NCBI GenBank assembly: GCA_040753875.1
Contig: JBFMDV010000012.1
Span: 1 to 60,828 of the forward strand
DNA: 60,828 nt
Direction of reading: 5' to 3'
DNA from: Candidatus Zixiibacteriota bacterium
GTDB taxonomy: Bacteria > Zixibacteria > MSB-5A5 > GN15 > FEB-12
In this document: piece after piece, positions 8,217-17,726 of the stretch
How the letters are laid out: each line of letters opens with the position of its first letter
How positions within the stretch are numbered: position 1 is the stretch's first letter
Position numbers and translations under genes: made by a program
The notes under the pieces: generated by a model
What the model saw: the letters and a program-made list of their open reading frames with translations, nothing else
Database searches by the model: none
Told to the model about the DNA's origin: nothing

Positions 8217-10349
8217 ATGGCTGTAGAATCGTTTCAGTACGACAACAAGCTGGTACGGGATTTCGGGATCGCAACCATGGTCTGGGGCGCAGTCGGGATG
8301 CTGGTTGGGCTCGTTATCGCCATCCAGCTCTTCTTCCCTGCACTGAATCTTGGACTGGCGATCACCACCTTCTCCCATCTTCGACCGCTGCACACCAACG
8401 CGGTGATATTCGCCTTTGTCGGCAACGCCATTTTCATGTCGGTGTACTATTCACTGCCACGACTATGCAAGGCAGCGATGTTTTCGGAACTGCTGGGGAA
8501 GATCCACTTCTGGGGCTGGCAGTTAATTATCGTGGCCGCGGCGCTGACACTCCCGACCGGATTCACCACCAGCAAAGAATACGCCGAACTGGAGTGGCCG
8601 ATCGATATCGCCATCGCGCTCGTGTGGATCGTGTTCGGCATCAACATGTTCGGCACGATCCTCAAGCGGCGCGAAAAGCACATGTACGTGGCGGTCTGGT
8701 TCTATATTGCAACCTGGGTGACGGTCACAGTGCTGCATGTGGTCAACTCGCTCGAACTGCCGGTCACGTTCCTCAAGAGTTATCCGGTGTATGCGGGGGT
8801 GCAGGATGCGCTGGTGCAATGGTGGTACGGCCATAATGCGGTGGCGTTCTTTCTGACCACACCGTACTTGGGCATGATGTATTACTTTTTGCCGAAAGCA
8901 GCAAACCGCCCGGTGTTTTCATACCGGCTCTCGATCGTTCACTTCTGGGCGCTCATATTCATTTATATCTGGGCCGGCCCGCACCACCTGTTGTATTCGG
9001 CGCTGCCGGACTGGGCGCAGTCACTCGGCTCCGTATTCTCCATCATGCTGATCGCGCCATCATGGGGCGGCATGTTGAACGGGCTGTTGACGCTCCGCGG
9101 CGCATGGGACAAAGTGCGGGAAAGCGCGGTATTGAAATTCATGGTGGTCGCAGTGACAGCGTACGGTATGGCGACATTCGAGGGACCCACGCTATCTGTC
9201 AAGAGTGTCAATGCCTTGTCGCACTTTACCGACTGGACAATAGCGCACGTCCACGTGGGAGCGCTGGGATGGAACGGATTTCTGACGTTCGGCATCCTGT
9301 ACTGGCTCATCCCCAGGCTATACCGGACCAATCTGTATTCAGAAAAGATGGCGAATCTGCATTTTTGGATTGGGTTTTTGGGAATTGTCATCTATGCATT
9401 GCCTCTGTATTTCGCCGGGATCACACAGGGGCTTATGTGGAAGGAGTTCACGCCGGAGGGGCTGCTGCGGTACCCCAATTTCCTCCAGACCGTACTTCAG
9501 GTGATACCGATGTATGTGATCCGCTCGATTGGCGGCGCTCTGTTCCTCGCGGGTGTCATCATGATGATGTACAACCTGGTCAAGACCATCAAGCAGGGAA
9601 AGCTCGAAGCACGTGAGAACGCCGAAGCACCGGCGATCTTGCGCGATCCAAAGCCCGTTAAGCTTGCAGTCAGTCATCGCTGGCTCGAGAGCAAACCAGT
9701 GCTGTTCTTGGGGCTCACCACGATCGCAATCCTGTTCGGGGGCATTATTGAGATGATCCCCACGTTTCTCATCAAGTCGAACATCCCGACAATCTCTGCG
9801 GTGACACCGTATACGCCGCTGGAACTTCAAGGGCGGGATATTTATGTGCGGGAAGGCTGTTACACCTGCCATTCGCAGTTGATCCGGCCGTTCCGCTCGG
9901 AGACAGAACGATATGGCGAGTATTCGAAGGCTGGCGAATATGTCTATGACCACCCGTTCCAATGGGGTTCGAAACGGACGGGACCGGACCTTCAGCGCGA
10001 AGGAGGCAAGTACCCGGATGCCTGGCATTACAACCATATGAAGGACCCGACCTCTATGTCTCCCGGTTCCATTATGCCGCCGTTCCCATGGCTATTGACA
10101 GACAAGTTGGATACGACTACTACGGCCGCCAAGATCCGAGCGCTGCAAACACTGGGAGTGCCGTATCCGCCGGGCTATGACAAGACGGCCAATCAGGACC
10201 TGGCAGCTCAGGCGGTCAGGATAAGTGCCGGGTTGAAAGAGGCGAATATCGCAAGCGAACCAGATCGCGAAATAATCGCACTGATAGCGTATCTCCAACG
10301 GCTCGGCACCGACATAAAAGCCGGAACGACCGCACGGGCCGGGATGTAG
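8217..10349 (+). CDS. ccoNO: Fused cbb3-type cytochrome c oxidase subunits I and II (CcoN-CcoO)
   Basis: One 710-residue polypeptide combines both core subunits of the high-affinity terminal oxidase. Residues 1 to about 465 are CcoN: a 12-helix haem-copper subunit with conserved histidines in THLRPLHTN-type, WYGHNAVAFF and GPHHLLY segments. After a charged linker and one more helix, residues about 525-710 are CcoO, with the haem c site CYTCH at C548-H552 and a distal Met segment (GSIMPPFPW). The ATG at 8217 is chosen because GGAG lies 9 nt upstream; a GTG at 8202 is in frame but has no such site. Fused CcoNO is known in Bacteroidetes and related groups. No frameshift separates the halves. Confidence 0.94.
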   Translation: MAVESFQYDNKLVRDFGIATMVWGAVGMLVGLVIAIQLFFPALNLGLAITTFSHLRPLHTNAVIFAFVGNAIFMSVYYSLPRLCKAAMFSELLGKIHFWGWQLIIVAAALTLPTGFTTSKEYAELEWPIDIAIALVWIVFGINMFGTILKRREKHMYVAVWFYIATWVTVTVLHVVNSLELPVTFLKSYPVYAGVQDALVQWWYGHNAVAFFLTTPYLGMMYYFLPKAANRPVFSYRLSIVHFWALIFIYIWAGPHHLLYSALPDWAQSLGSVFSIMLIAPSWGGMLNGLLTLRGAWDKVRESAVLKFMVVAVTAYGMATFEGPTLSVKSVNALSHFTDWTIAHVHVGALGWNGFLTFGILYWLIPRLYRTNLYSEKMANLHFWIGFLGIVIYALPLYFAGITQGLMWKEFTPEGLLRYPNFLQTVLQVIPMYVIRSIGGALFLAGVIMMMYNLVKTIKQGKLEARENAEAPAILRDPKPVKLAVSHRWLESKPVLFLGLTTIAILFGGIIEMIPTFLIKSNIPTISAVTPYTPLELQGRDIYVREGCYTCHSQLIRPFRSETERYGEYSKAGEYVYDHPFQWGSKRTGPDLQREGGKYPDAWHYNHMKDPTSMSPGSIMPPFPWLLTDKLDTTTTAAKIRALQTLGVPYPPGYDKTANQDLAAQAVRISAGLKEANIASEPDREIIALIAYLQRLGTDIKAGTTARAGM

Positions 10350-10366
10350 GGAGAAGGAGACCACAC

Positions 10367-10564
10367 ATGTTCAAAGATATTATAGGGCAGATCGAGGGGT
10401 CCGAACTGTACTCGATCGTCGCCATGCTGTTACTCGTTGCCGCCTTTGTGGCCATCATAATCCGAGTGATCCGGATGGACCGGCGGCATCTGGCTCACAT
10501 GGAGCGGCTGCCGCTCGATCCCGTCGCTTCGGGCGATAGACACAGAGAGGATCGCCATGTCTGA
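10367..10564 (+). CDS. ccoQ: Small cbb3 oxidase subunit (CcoQ-like)
   Basis: A 65-residue protein with a single membrane helix (YSIVAMLLLVAAFVAIIIRV) followed by a basic and polar tail. It sits between ccoNO and ccoP, the usual CcoQ position, and AAGGAG lies 8 nt before the ATG. CcoQ stabilises the assembled oxidase. Sequence conservation of CcoQ is low, so the call rests on size, topology and location. Its end overlaps the start of ccoP by 8 bp, indicating translational coupling. Confidence 0.78.
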   Translation: MFKDIIGQIEGSELYSIVAMLLLVAAFVAIIIRVIRMDRRHLAHMERLPLDPVASGDRHREDRHV

Positions 10565-11225
10565 TGAAAGATTGATGCTCGACCACGAATACGATGGCAT
10601 TCGCGAGCTCGATAACGACCTGCCGCGTTGGTGGGTCTGGTTATTCTACATCACGATCTTCTGGGCGGCGGTCTACCTGCTGTACTACCACGTGTTCGCT
10701 ATCGGTTATCTGAGCCGCGATGAGTACCTTCAGGAAGTGGACCCCAATTACACGCGTGTCGAACCGGCCGGGAGCAAGTTTATGGGACTTGTATCAGAGT
10801 ATCATCCGCCCGTCTATGACCCGGTGCGAGATTACGCGCTCATGGGAGGCGTTAAAAAGAAAGCGGCGGTGACGTTCAAAGTCGAACGCCGCGAAACCGA
10901 CACCACTACCTATGTCGCGCTTACCGATCCGGAGAATCTGGAGCACGGAAAAGAGATTTTTCTGCTACGCTGCGCCTCCTGTCACGGGCGGCTCGGCGAA
11001 GGGAATATCGGGCCTAACCTCACTGATGATTACTGGCTGCATGGCGCCGGTATGAGCAACGTGGTCAAGACCATAAAGTATGGCGTCCCGGCCAAGGGGA
11101 TGCTTTCCTGGCGCGGCGAGCTCAAACCGGATGAGATCATGCAGGCAGCCAGTTATATTCTCACCCTGCACGGCACGGCGCCGCCAAACGCCAAGGCACC
11201 GCAGGGGGAGCTGGTGACCGAATAG
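10557..11225 (+). CDS. ccoP: cbb3 oxidase subunit III, one-haem CcoP
   Basis: Membrane-anchored c-type cytochrome of 222 residues. The N-terminal region has the CcoP hallmark DHEYDGIRELDNDLPRWW followed by one helix (VWLFYITIFWAAVYLLYYHV). The C-terminal half is a single cytochrome c domain with CASCHG (C139-H143) and a distal-Met segment around GMLSW. Classical proteobacterial CcoP is about 300 residues with two haems; only one is present here, so the second domain is absent rather than mutated. It relays electrons from soluble cytochrome c to CcoO. GAGG precedes the ATG by 6-7 nt. Confidence 0.93.
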   Translation: MSDERLMLDHEYDGIRELDNDLPRWWVWLFYITIFWAAVYLLYYHVFAIGYLSRDEYLQEVDPNYTRVEPAGSKFMGLVSEYHPPVYDPVRDYALMGGVKKKAAVTFKVERRETDTTTYVALTDPENLEHGKEIFLLRCASCHGRLGEGNIGPNLTDDYWLHGAGMSNVVKTIKYGVPAKGMLSWRGELKPDEIMQAASYILTLHGTAPPNAKAPQGELVTE

Positions 11226-11228
11226 GCC

Positions 11229-12644
11229 ATGCCGGAACCACAGCACGACAAACGCGGCTCATTCCGCGATTCGCTTGCAACGATCGACAGACGCGGCCAC
11301 CGGATCTGGGTCTACCCCACCAAGCCAAAAGGGAAACTACACCGCGCGCGGGCGATTGTTGCCATTTTCCTGTTGGCCTTTCTGTTCGGAGCGCCGTTTA
11401 TCAAGTTACACGGCAACCCGCTGTTTCAGCTGGATGTCATCAACCGCAAGTTCTTCATTCTCGGGTTCATCTTCTGGCCACAGGATATCTATCTGTTTGT
11501 CCTCGGCACGATCGCCCTGGTTGTGTTCATCATTCTGTTCACCGCCGCGTACGGTCGTCTGTTCTGTGGCTGGATCTGTCCCCAGACCGTTTTCCTCGAA
11601 ATGGTGTTTCGGAAAATTGAGTTTCTTATCGAGGGAGCCGGCCCGCGCCAGCGCGAACTCAACCGCGCGCCGATGTCTTCATCCAAGTTCGGCAAGAAAG
11701 CCCTCAAACACACCATCTTCTTTGGACTGGCGTTCCTGATCGGCAATACGTTCCTGGCCTACTTCATCGGCATCGACGCCCTGCTGGACCTGGTGACCTC
11801 CCCCCCGGCAGAGCACGTCACGGGCTTCATATTCATGGTGCTCTTTTCTCTTGTGTTCTACTGGGTCTTTTCGTGGTTCCGGGAGCAGGCGTGCACGCTG
11901 GTATGCCCGTACGGCCGATTACAGTCAGTTCTACTCGATTCGAATTCGATCGTCGTGGCATACGATTTCAAGCGTGGTGAGCCGCGTGGACCGATACCGC
12001 GCGCCGGGGAGCGTGTGGGTAAAAGGGACTGTATCGACTGCGGCGCCTGCGTGCGGGTTTGTCCGACCGGTATAGATATTCGCAATGGCACCCAACTGGA
12101 ATGTGTTAATTGCACCGCCTGCATCGATGTCTGCAACCGGGCCATGCACGGAGTGGGATTCCCGCCGGGGTTGATCCGATACGCATCATATGATTCCATC
12201 GCCCACGGCACACCGCTTCGGTTCACACCTCGCATGAAATTGTATACTGCGGTGCTGAGCGTGCTGGTGATAGTCATCACCGCTTTATTGATTTTCCGGA
12301 CGCCGGTGGAGGCAACCATCCTCCGAGCTACCGGGTCGATGTATGAAGAACTGAGCGACGGCAACATTCGCAACGTGTACACGATCACCGTTACCAACAA
12401 GACTGCCGACCAATTACCGGTGACGCTGAAGCTGACGAATGTATCCGGCAAGCTAACAATACTTGGTCCGGAATTGAACATTCCACCGCAAGGGCAACGC
12501 GAATCAGTCTTTTCGATAGAGATTCCCAAGTCCAACTTGTTCACGGCCAACAGCCTGATCACAATCGAGGTAATGTCGGGGGACAAGCAGCTTGAATCCG
12601 TGAGGACGACGTTTGTCGGACCGGAGCTCCGGAGGAACCAGTGA
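11229..12644 (+). CDS. ccoG: cbb3 oxidase accessory ferredoxin-type membrane protein CcoG
   Basis: A 471-residue RdxA/FixG/CcoG protein. It has several membrane helices and the polyferredoxin motifs FCGWICPQTVF, CTLVCPYGRLQ, CIDCGACVRVCPTG and CVNCTACIDVCNRAM, giving two 4Fe-4S clusters plus extra cysteines. The C-terminal about 130 residues form an Ig-like domain after the last helix. CcoG acts in copper reduction and delivery during cbb3 assembly. It lies 3 nt after ccoP, and its stop overlaps the GTG start of ccoH, so it is part of the operon. Confidence 0.94.
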   Translation: MPEPQHDKRGSFRDSLATIDRRGHRIWVYPTKPKGKLHRARAIVAIFLLAFLFGAPFIKLHGNPLFQLDVINRKFFILGFIFWPQDIYLFVLGTIALVVFIILFTAAYGRLFCGWICPQTVFLEMVFRKIEFLIEGAGPRQRELNRAPMSSSKFGKKALKHTIFFGLAFLIGNTFLAYFIGIDALLDLVTSPPAEHVTGFIFMVLFSLVFYWVFSWFREQACTLVCPYGRLQSVLLDSNSIVVAYDFKRGEPRGPIPRAGERVGKRDCIDCGACVRVCPTGIDIRNGTQLECVNCTACIDVCNRAMHGVGFPPGLIRYASYDSIAHGTPLRFTPRMKLYTAVLSVLVIVITALLIFRTPVEATILRATGSMYEELSDGNIRNVYTITVTNKTADQLPVTLKLTNVSGKLTILGPELNIPPQGQRESVFSIEIPKSNLFTANSLITIEVMSGDKQLESVRTTFVGPELRRNQ

Positions 12645-13099
12645 ACGAAACCAGACCAAGAAGCCGCTGGGGGATCGGGATCGCCGCCTTGTATGGGGGG
12701 TTTGTCCTGTTCGTTCTCGCGTGCGTGGGGTATGCATCGTTGCAGCACTTCGATCTGGTCGAACCGGAATACTATGAACGGACGCTGGTGTATCAGGAGC
12801 AGATCGACAGGCAGCGCCGGACCAATGCGCTTGCCGAACAGCCGTCTCTTGCCTTCGAGTCGGAGTCCCGGCTCCTGGTGCTACAGTTTCCTGCGTATTC
12901 GTCGGCGGTGACGGGTGTGATCAGATTCTACCGTCCGTCAGGAGCCGGAATGGACTTCTCTCTGCCGCTCGCGCTGGACCCGACAAACCGGCAGACAATT
13001 CTCGACCCCCGCCTTATTGCGGGATTCTGGCGAATGAAGCTTGACTGGCGCATGGACAGTCTTGACTACTATATTGAGCGCAGCGTAACGGTCGAATAA
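12641..13099 (+). CDS. ccoH: cbb3 oxidase assembly protein CcoH/FixH family
   Basis: A 152-residue protein that starts with GTG in a 4-bp GTGA overlap with the ccoG stop. One N-terminal helix (GIGIAALYGGFVLFVLACVG) is followed by the FixH signature LVEPEYYERTLVYQEQ. A small beta-rich periplasmic domain ends in W-x-M-K-L-D-W-R. FixH/CcoH proteins help assemble the oxidase. Family and context agree. Confidence 0.88.
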   Translation: MNETRPRSRWGIGIAALYGGFVLFVLACVGYASLQHFDLVEPEYYERTLVYQEQIDRQRRTNALAEQPSLAFESESRLLVLQFPAYSSAVTGVIRFYRPSGAGMDFSLPLALDPTNRQTILDPRLIAGFWRMKLDWRMDSLDYYIERSVTVE

Positions 13100-13110
13100 A
13101 GGGGCAATTG

Positions 13111-13827
13111 ATGGATACGTATTTCTGGTCGGCCATAGCTCTGGGATTTCTCGGCAGCGTGCACTGTATCGGTATGTGCGGCCCTATCGCGCTGGCTCTT
13201 CCGCGCAGCTTTTCATCTCGAACCGGCCTGCTTGTCAGCCGCGTGCTGTACAACACCGGACGGATCATCACGTACGGCGTGCTGGGAGCAATTGGCGGGC
13301 TTTTGGGCAAGATGGTGGCGCTGGCCGGGTTCCAGCAGTCGTTGTCTATCGTTGCCGGCGTATTGATACTGCTTGGGGTGTTTCTCCCCAGTCGCTTTGC
13401 CCGGAAGTTGCTGCCGATGCAACCTGTAGATAGCGCGATCGAACGAATCCGGGGATTCTGGGGGCGGTTGTTCGGCACGCACACACAGGCATCCCTTTTC
13501 ATGATTGGTCTGCTGAATGGTCTGCTTCCGTGCGGACTCGTATATGTGGCGCTGGCCGCAGCTGCAGCCAGCGGCAGTTCGGCCGGCGGCGCGCTATATA
13601 TGCTGCTTTTCGGCCTCGGCACCTACCCCGCAATCTTCGCAACATCGCTCTTCGGGAGCGTCATTCCCACCCGTATCCGACAGAATCTTCTTCGCCTTCT
13701 GCCCGTGGGAGCGGTCGTGCTTGCTCTTCTGCTCATTCTCAGGGGTTCATCGCTCGGCATACCATATCTGAGCCCCAAGCTTCACACGCCGACCGGCAGC
13801 ACTGCCGCGCACGACTGCTGCAAGTAG
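13111..13827 (+). CDS. DsbD_2/SafE-type membrane protein of the cbb3 operon
   Basis: A 238-residue polytopic protein of the sulfite exporter TauE/SafE / cytochrome-c-biogenesis-like group (Pfam DsbD_2 type). The first helix carries GSVHCIGMCGPIALAL, and a symmetric later segment carries GLLNGLLPCGLVYVAL; the paired Cys in these two repeats are typical. The C-terminus ends HDCCK. AAAGGGG lies 6 nt before the ATG at 13111; a TTG one codon earlier is unlikely. It is usually the last gene of ccoNOQP-ccoGHIS loci and is thought to handle copper or redox equivalents. True substrate unknown. Confidence 0.82.
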   Translation: MDTYFWSAIALGFLGSVHCIGMCGPIALALPRSFSSRTGLLVSRVLYNTGRIITYGVLGAIGGLLGKMVALAGFQQSLSIVAGVLILLGVFLPSRFARKLLPMQPVDSAIERIRGFWGRLFGTHTQASLFMIGLLNGLLPCGLVYVALAAAAASGSSAGGALYMLLFGLGTYPAIFATSLFGSVIPTRIRQNLLRLLPVGAVVLALLLILRGSSLGIPYLSPKLHTPTGSTAAHDCCK

Positions 13828-13839
13828 TCTTCGCTGCTG

Positions 13840-14475
13840 CTATTCGGTAACGCGAAGTCGTACCGTCCGCTCGAAGTAATTGGCGGTCATGCCCGCCTTG
13901 GCGTTCCCTTTTACCGATTCACCGCTGGTCAGCATAACCTGCAACTGAATGTCGGCGTTCTGGGCGGCATCGGTTGGGCGCACGGTCATGGGAAGCACCG
14001 TCACGGAGGCGTTTTCATATCCCTCAAATATGTCACCAACCAACCGACAGGCCATCGGCAGGTTGACCTCCCAACCCGGAGCAAATTTGGACAGGGACGA
14101 CGAACCGTTAGTCTTCGGATCCACATACAGCCAGGCATTGCGTTGTGGAGCCGCAATGGTGTCACCGCCGGCGCGTCCAATGATGGTCATCACTGTTTTA
14201 ACGGAACCGCGCTTCGCCTCGATGACGAAACTCCCATCGTCTCGTTTCAGGGACTGTTTGCTGTTCTTGTCAACGATGTCAATCACCGTGCGCGGGTCGT
14301 CCTTCCAGGGACCGTTGTCGATATGACACCCCAGGCAGTCTTTCGATGCGCCCAGAATGCCGACGGCCGGCGGGTAGGCTAAGGCCGGCCGCTGGAATGA
14401 AGCAAGCGCCATTAGTCCGGTCAGCATCAGAATCAGTGCCGCCGGATGGGACCATTTTCGTGCCGAACAGGTCAT
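13840..14475 (-). CDS. Secreted monohaem c-type cytochrome-like protein
   Basis: A 211-residue protein with a signal peptide (PAALILMLTGLMALASFQRPALA) and one haem c site, CLGCH, close to the mature N-terminus. No second CxxCH is seen. The remainder is a beta-rich domain of unknown family with a GDTIAAPQRNAWLYVDPKT segment. It faces the cbb3 operon convergently, with only 12 nt between stops. GGAGGT lies 8 nt before the ATG. It could donate electrons to the oxidase or sense redox state; both are guesses from location. Confidence 0.75.
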   Translation of the reverse strand: MTCSARKWSHPAALILMLTGLMALASFQRPALAYPPAVGILGASKDCLGCHIDNGPWKDDPRTVIDIVDKNSKQSLKRDDGSFVIEAKRGSVKTVMTIIGRAGGDTIAAPQRNAWLYVDPKTNGSSSLSKFAPGWEVNLPMACRLVGDIFEGYENASVTVLPMTVRPTDAAQNADIQLQVMLTSGESVKGNAKAGMTANYFERTVRLRVTE

Positions 14476-14675
14476 GATTGGGTACCTCCAAATATCTACA
14501 CGCCATGCGGTTCGATTGGAATTGGCCAGATGTCTGTGTGAGGGCAGTTATACGGCCAATACAATTATACGATATAGATCTTCAAGATGTTTGACCCAAA
14601 CCCCACTGCTAAACTCCCGGTCTGGCGTGAAAGCGACGCGTCCGATAACAATGCTGCTCACACGTGGTAGGCGCG

Positions 14676-17648
14676 TCAGAACGGTTTAAGGATAATGCCC
14701 CTGTTGGTACGACCGTTCATCTTGATAACGACCGGATGATCGAACCGATAATGGCGGACGAACTGTTTGTTGGTCACGGGACGTTGTCGACGCAACCAGC
14801 CCCAGTCCACAAACCCTTCCTGTGAGAACGCATTCACGCTGAAGTAACCGATCCGAGCCGATGTTATGTTCTGGAAGAAATGGCTCCCCTGCGATGGCGC
14901 CACATTGAAGTCCTTGAAACTTGATTCGACAATGGCGCGTACACCCGAAATCTGGTCCCAGGTCACCGGAATACCGAGCCATGGGTCGCTTGAGCCCCAT
15001 CGGCCCACCCCGATCAACGCGTAGGGGCGGCGGCGCAACACCAGGTCGGCGTTGAACTGACTCACCTCGCGGGCAACATCCATGCTTTTGTCGCGGCGAA
15101 ATCCATCCGGGTCAACAACTACCAGATCATATATCTCTGCCACCAACCCATTGCCCAGAACCTGCGGGCTCTGGCACAAGAGCCGCTCGGGCTCGACATT
15201 TTCGACATCGAGTTCTTCCAACTCGCGGCTCGTCACCAGCGGACGCATCTGCAAAAACGCGAACTCGCGCGGTGTGCCGCGTGGCACCGAGTGGTTGACG
15301 GCAAACTCTATTTCCACGGGCGAACTGAGTCCCCATCGCCCCATTTCCATGATCAGGTCGAGGATCTCGGCCAGTGGAAACAGCTCGTTTTTGAGAATCG
15401 GCGCAAATGTCACCAGCCGCACGCCGGGGCGCGAGAGTCCGTCCGTAATGGCATCGTTTTCACGAGAATAGGTCGAAGCCACGAGCGGAAGGGTACCATC
15501 CTGCTCGGCATATTCCAGCCCATAGCTGGTGAGTTTGATCTCCCGCGTGTGGTCGCTATTGCCGGCATATCGGCCCAAATCAAGCGCCCAGAACTCCCGC
15601 TGCGAATAGCGCAGGGTATCCTCCGTTCCGGAGAATTGCAGCAAGTGACGTGGGAATTTCGGACAGAACCGGATCGTGAAGCCGCCATCGACCACCGTCG
15701 TCCCAAGACCGAGTGCCACCGACGCAATGCCATCAGAGGGGATCATGGGGGGATGCGGATAAAAATTGTACGAGCGCACGACGCCGGCGAAGTCGGGATA
15801 GAAGCGTGAAGCGTGCCTGACACCGACCAGTTTCTGTATGATGACCGCCATCTTCTCTTCTTCGAGTCGATACGGAGTGGCGGCGATATAGGCTTTGGTC
15901 CGGGACGAAAACGTGGAGGCATACACTCGTTTGATGGCGCTGACCAGTTCCTGGAGACGGACAGCCGGATCCTCATGGTTGTTCGGCAGCATATACGTCT
16001 GGTAGATACCTGCGAACGGCTGGTATTTGGAGTCCTCAAGCAGGCTCGACGAGCGGACCGCAAGGGGATAGTCGACCATATCGATATATGCGGCCAGGTC
16101 GGCGGTTACGACTTCGGGCAAGTGCGCCGCCAGGAACCGGTCGTTGATCTCTGAGTCATTGGCAGCGTTGATAGCCCAATCGCGAAGATGGTTATGATCG
16201 AGGAACTGGTCGAATATGTCGGTAGCGACAATCACCGCCGGTGGGACATCGATACGCGTCCGCGGGAATCGTTCGTGCAGCTTGAAGTTTTTCAAAAGGG
16301 TGGTGACAAAGGCCAGCCCTCGTGCTTTGCCGCCAAGCGAGCCGGACCCGATACGGGCAAAACTGGCGTTTGGATCAAACGTGTCCGGATCGAAGTCCAT
16401 CACGGTACCCGTATGGCGCTCCCGTCGGAAATCACGAAGCGCCTTGATCAAGTCCTGACGAAGGTCTTCGACGGTGGGGAAATCGGTCACCTTGCGTGGA
16501 CGAAGCTGATGTGCCAGCCAGAACTCGGTACGGGCCTTGAGCCAGTTGGAAAAGTGGTTTCGTTCGGCGTGGTACTGAATCGACTCCTCCGGTACCACGG
16601 CCAGTTGTTCCTCCAGCGCTCGGAGATTTTCGGCATAGCCAACCGCCCGGCCATCAGAAAGTCGGAATACGAAGTCACCGAAGCTGAAATTCTCGATCAT
16701 GAATTGGCGCAACTGCTGTAGGAGAACGGGGGACCGTTTCCACAAAAATCCGGCGCCGATCTCACGCGCCCGCCCTTCGAACTGCGGGGAGTCCGACTGC
16801 AGGAGTATAGGAATGTCAAAATGGGCGGCCCGCACCTCGCGGGCGAGACGGATCCCGGCTTCGGGGTCCGGGTTTCCCCGGAACGGAAACTCGATATCCG
16901 AGATGACTCCCAGCACACAATCCTGGTACTTTTCATAGTACTGCCAGGCCTCTTCGTAGGTGGCACTGAGCAGAATCTTGGGGCGCGCACGCATGCGGAG
17001 GAGCTTGTGTGACAGGTTGACACTCTCGGCCATCAGGCTTTGGGAATGCTTGAACAGCTCGGTGTAAATGAGCGGCAGAAACGACGAGTAGTAGTTGATA
17101 TTATCCTCAATGACGATAATCGACTGCACACCGACCGCGTTGGTGTCATGATCCACATTCCGCTTGTCCTCGATATATTTCACCATGGCGATCAGGATGC
17201 GGAAATCTCCCTGCCAGACGAATATCTTCTCGAACACCGAGACATCGTGGTACGCGGTCAGCTCGATCAGTTCACGGTTGTCGTAGGTGAGCATGATGAC
17301 CGGAATGTCCAGTCCGGCTTTCTTGACCCGTCGGGCGAATTCGACGGCGTCCATATCCCCCAGATTCATGGTGGTGATGATCAGCCCGAACCGGCCTTCT
17401 TCGGCTGCTATGGTCAGCGCCTCAGCGCCGGTGGACACGCGTGTGATGCCCGGCGCATTGCTCAGATTGAGGTCAAGGTACTCGGAGAGGATCATCTCTG
17501 AGAGTCGCCCGTCCTCCTCGAGGATAAACGAGTCATATAAGCTGGAGACGAGCAATATCTCCCGTATCCGGAACCGCATCAGATTCTGGAACTGGTGGAA
17601 CCGGTTGGCGAATCCGTGCTCGGTCAGTAGCTTGTCAAAGTCCGACAT
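14676..17648 (-). CDS. Two receiver domains fused to a PPDK_N ATP-grasp domain and a GRWGS/GSHFF module
   Basis: A 990-residue cytoplasmic protein. Residues about 31-158 form a receiver-like domain whose phosphoacceptor position is Thr (LIITTMNLGDMD), so it is probably inactive. Residues about 176-310 form a second receiver with IIVIEDN, a candidate acceptor Asp near 251 (GVISDIEFPF) and Lys in FLWKRSP. Residues about 433-800 are PPDK_N, the nucleotide-binding domain of pyruvate phosphate dikinase/PEP synthase (GSGSLGGKARGLAFV; LAVRSSSLLED). Residues 882-990 carry GRWGSSDPW and SQGSHFF (His about 923), shared with the two neighbours at 20521 and 22272. No phosphohistidine swivelling domain or PEP barrel is seen. 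The ATG at 17648 has GAGG 9 nt upstream; the TTG at 17654 does not. Biochemical role unknown; a phospho-relay or phosphotransfer enzyme is inferred. Confidence 0.85.
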   Translation of the reverse strand: MSDFDKLLTEHGFANRFHQFQNLMRFRIREILLVSSLYDSFILEEDGRLSEMILSEYLDLNLSNAPGITRVSTGAEALTIAAEEGRFGLIITTMNLGDMDAVEFARRVKKAGLDIPVIMLTYDNRELIELTAYHDVSVFEKIFVWQGDFRILIAMVKYIEDKRNVDHDTNAVGVQSIIVIEDNINYYSSFLPLIYTELFKHSQSLMAESVNLSHKLLRMRARPKILLSATYEEAWQYYEKYQDCVLGVISDIEFPFRGNPDPEAGIRLAREVRAAHFDIPILLQSDSPQFEGRAREIGAGFLWKRSPVLLQQLRQFMIENFSFGDFVFRLSDGRAVGYAENLRALEEQLAVVPEESIQYHAERNHFSNWLKARTEFWLAHQLRPRKVTDFPTVEDLRQDLIKALRDFRRERHTGTVMDFDPDTFDPNASFARIGSGSLGGKARGLAFVTTLLKNFKLHERFPRTRIDVPPAVIVATDIFDQFLDHNHLRDWAINAANDSEINDRFLAAHLPEVVTADLAAYIDMVDYPLAVRSSSLLEDSKYQPFAGIYQTYMLPNNHEDPAVRLQELVSAIKRVYASTFSSRTKAYIAATPYRLEEEKMAVIIQKLVGVRHASRFYPDFAGVVRSYNFYPHPPMIPSDGIASVALGLGTTVVDGGFTIRFCPKFPRHLLQFSGTEDTLRYSQREFWALDLGRYAGNSDHTREIKLTSYGLEYAEQDGTLPLVASTYSRENDAITDGLSRPGVRLVTFAPILKNELFPLAEILDLIMEMGRWGLSSPVEIEFAVNHSVPRGTPREFAFLQMRPLVTSRELEELDVENVEPERLLCQSPQVLGNGLVAEIYDLVVVDPDGFRRDKSMDVAREVSQFNADLVLRRRPYALIGVGRWGSSDPWLGIPVTWDQISGVRAIVESSFKDFNVAPSQGSHFFQNITSARIGYFSVNAFSQEGFVDWGWLRRQRPVTNKQFVRHYRFDHPVVIKMNGRTNRGIILKPF

Positions 17649-17726
17649 GGTCAACGCCCTCAGGTGCGACAGCTATGATAGTTTATCGACAGAGCTGTCA
17701 CTCTCCGCATGGTGTGCCCATAATAT

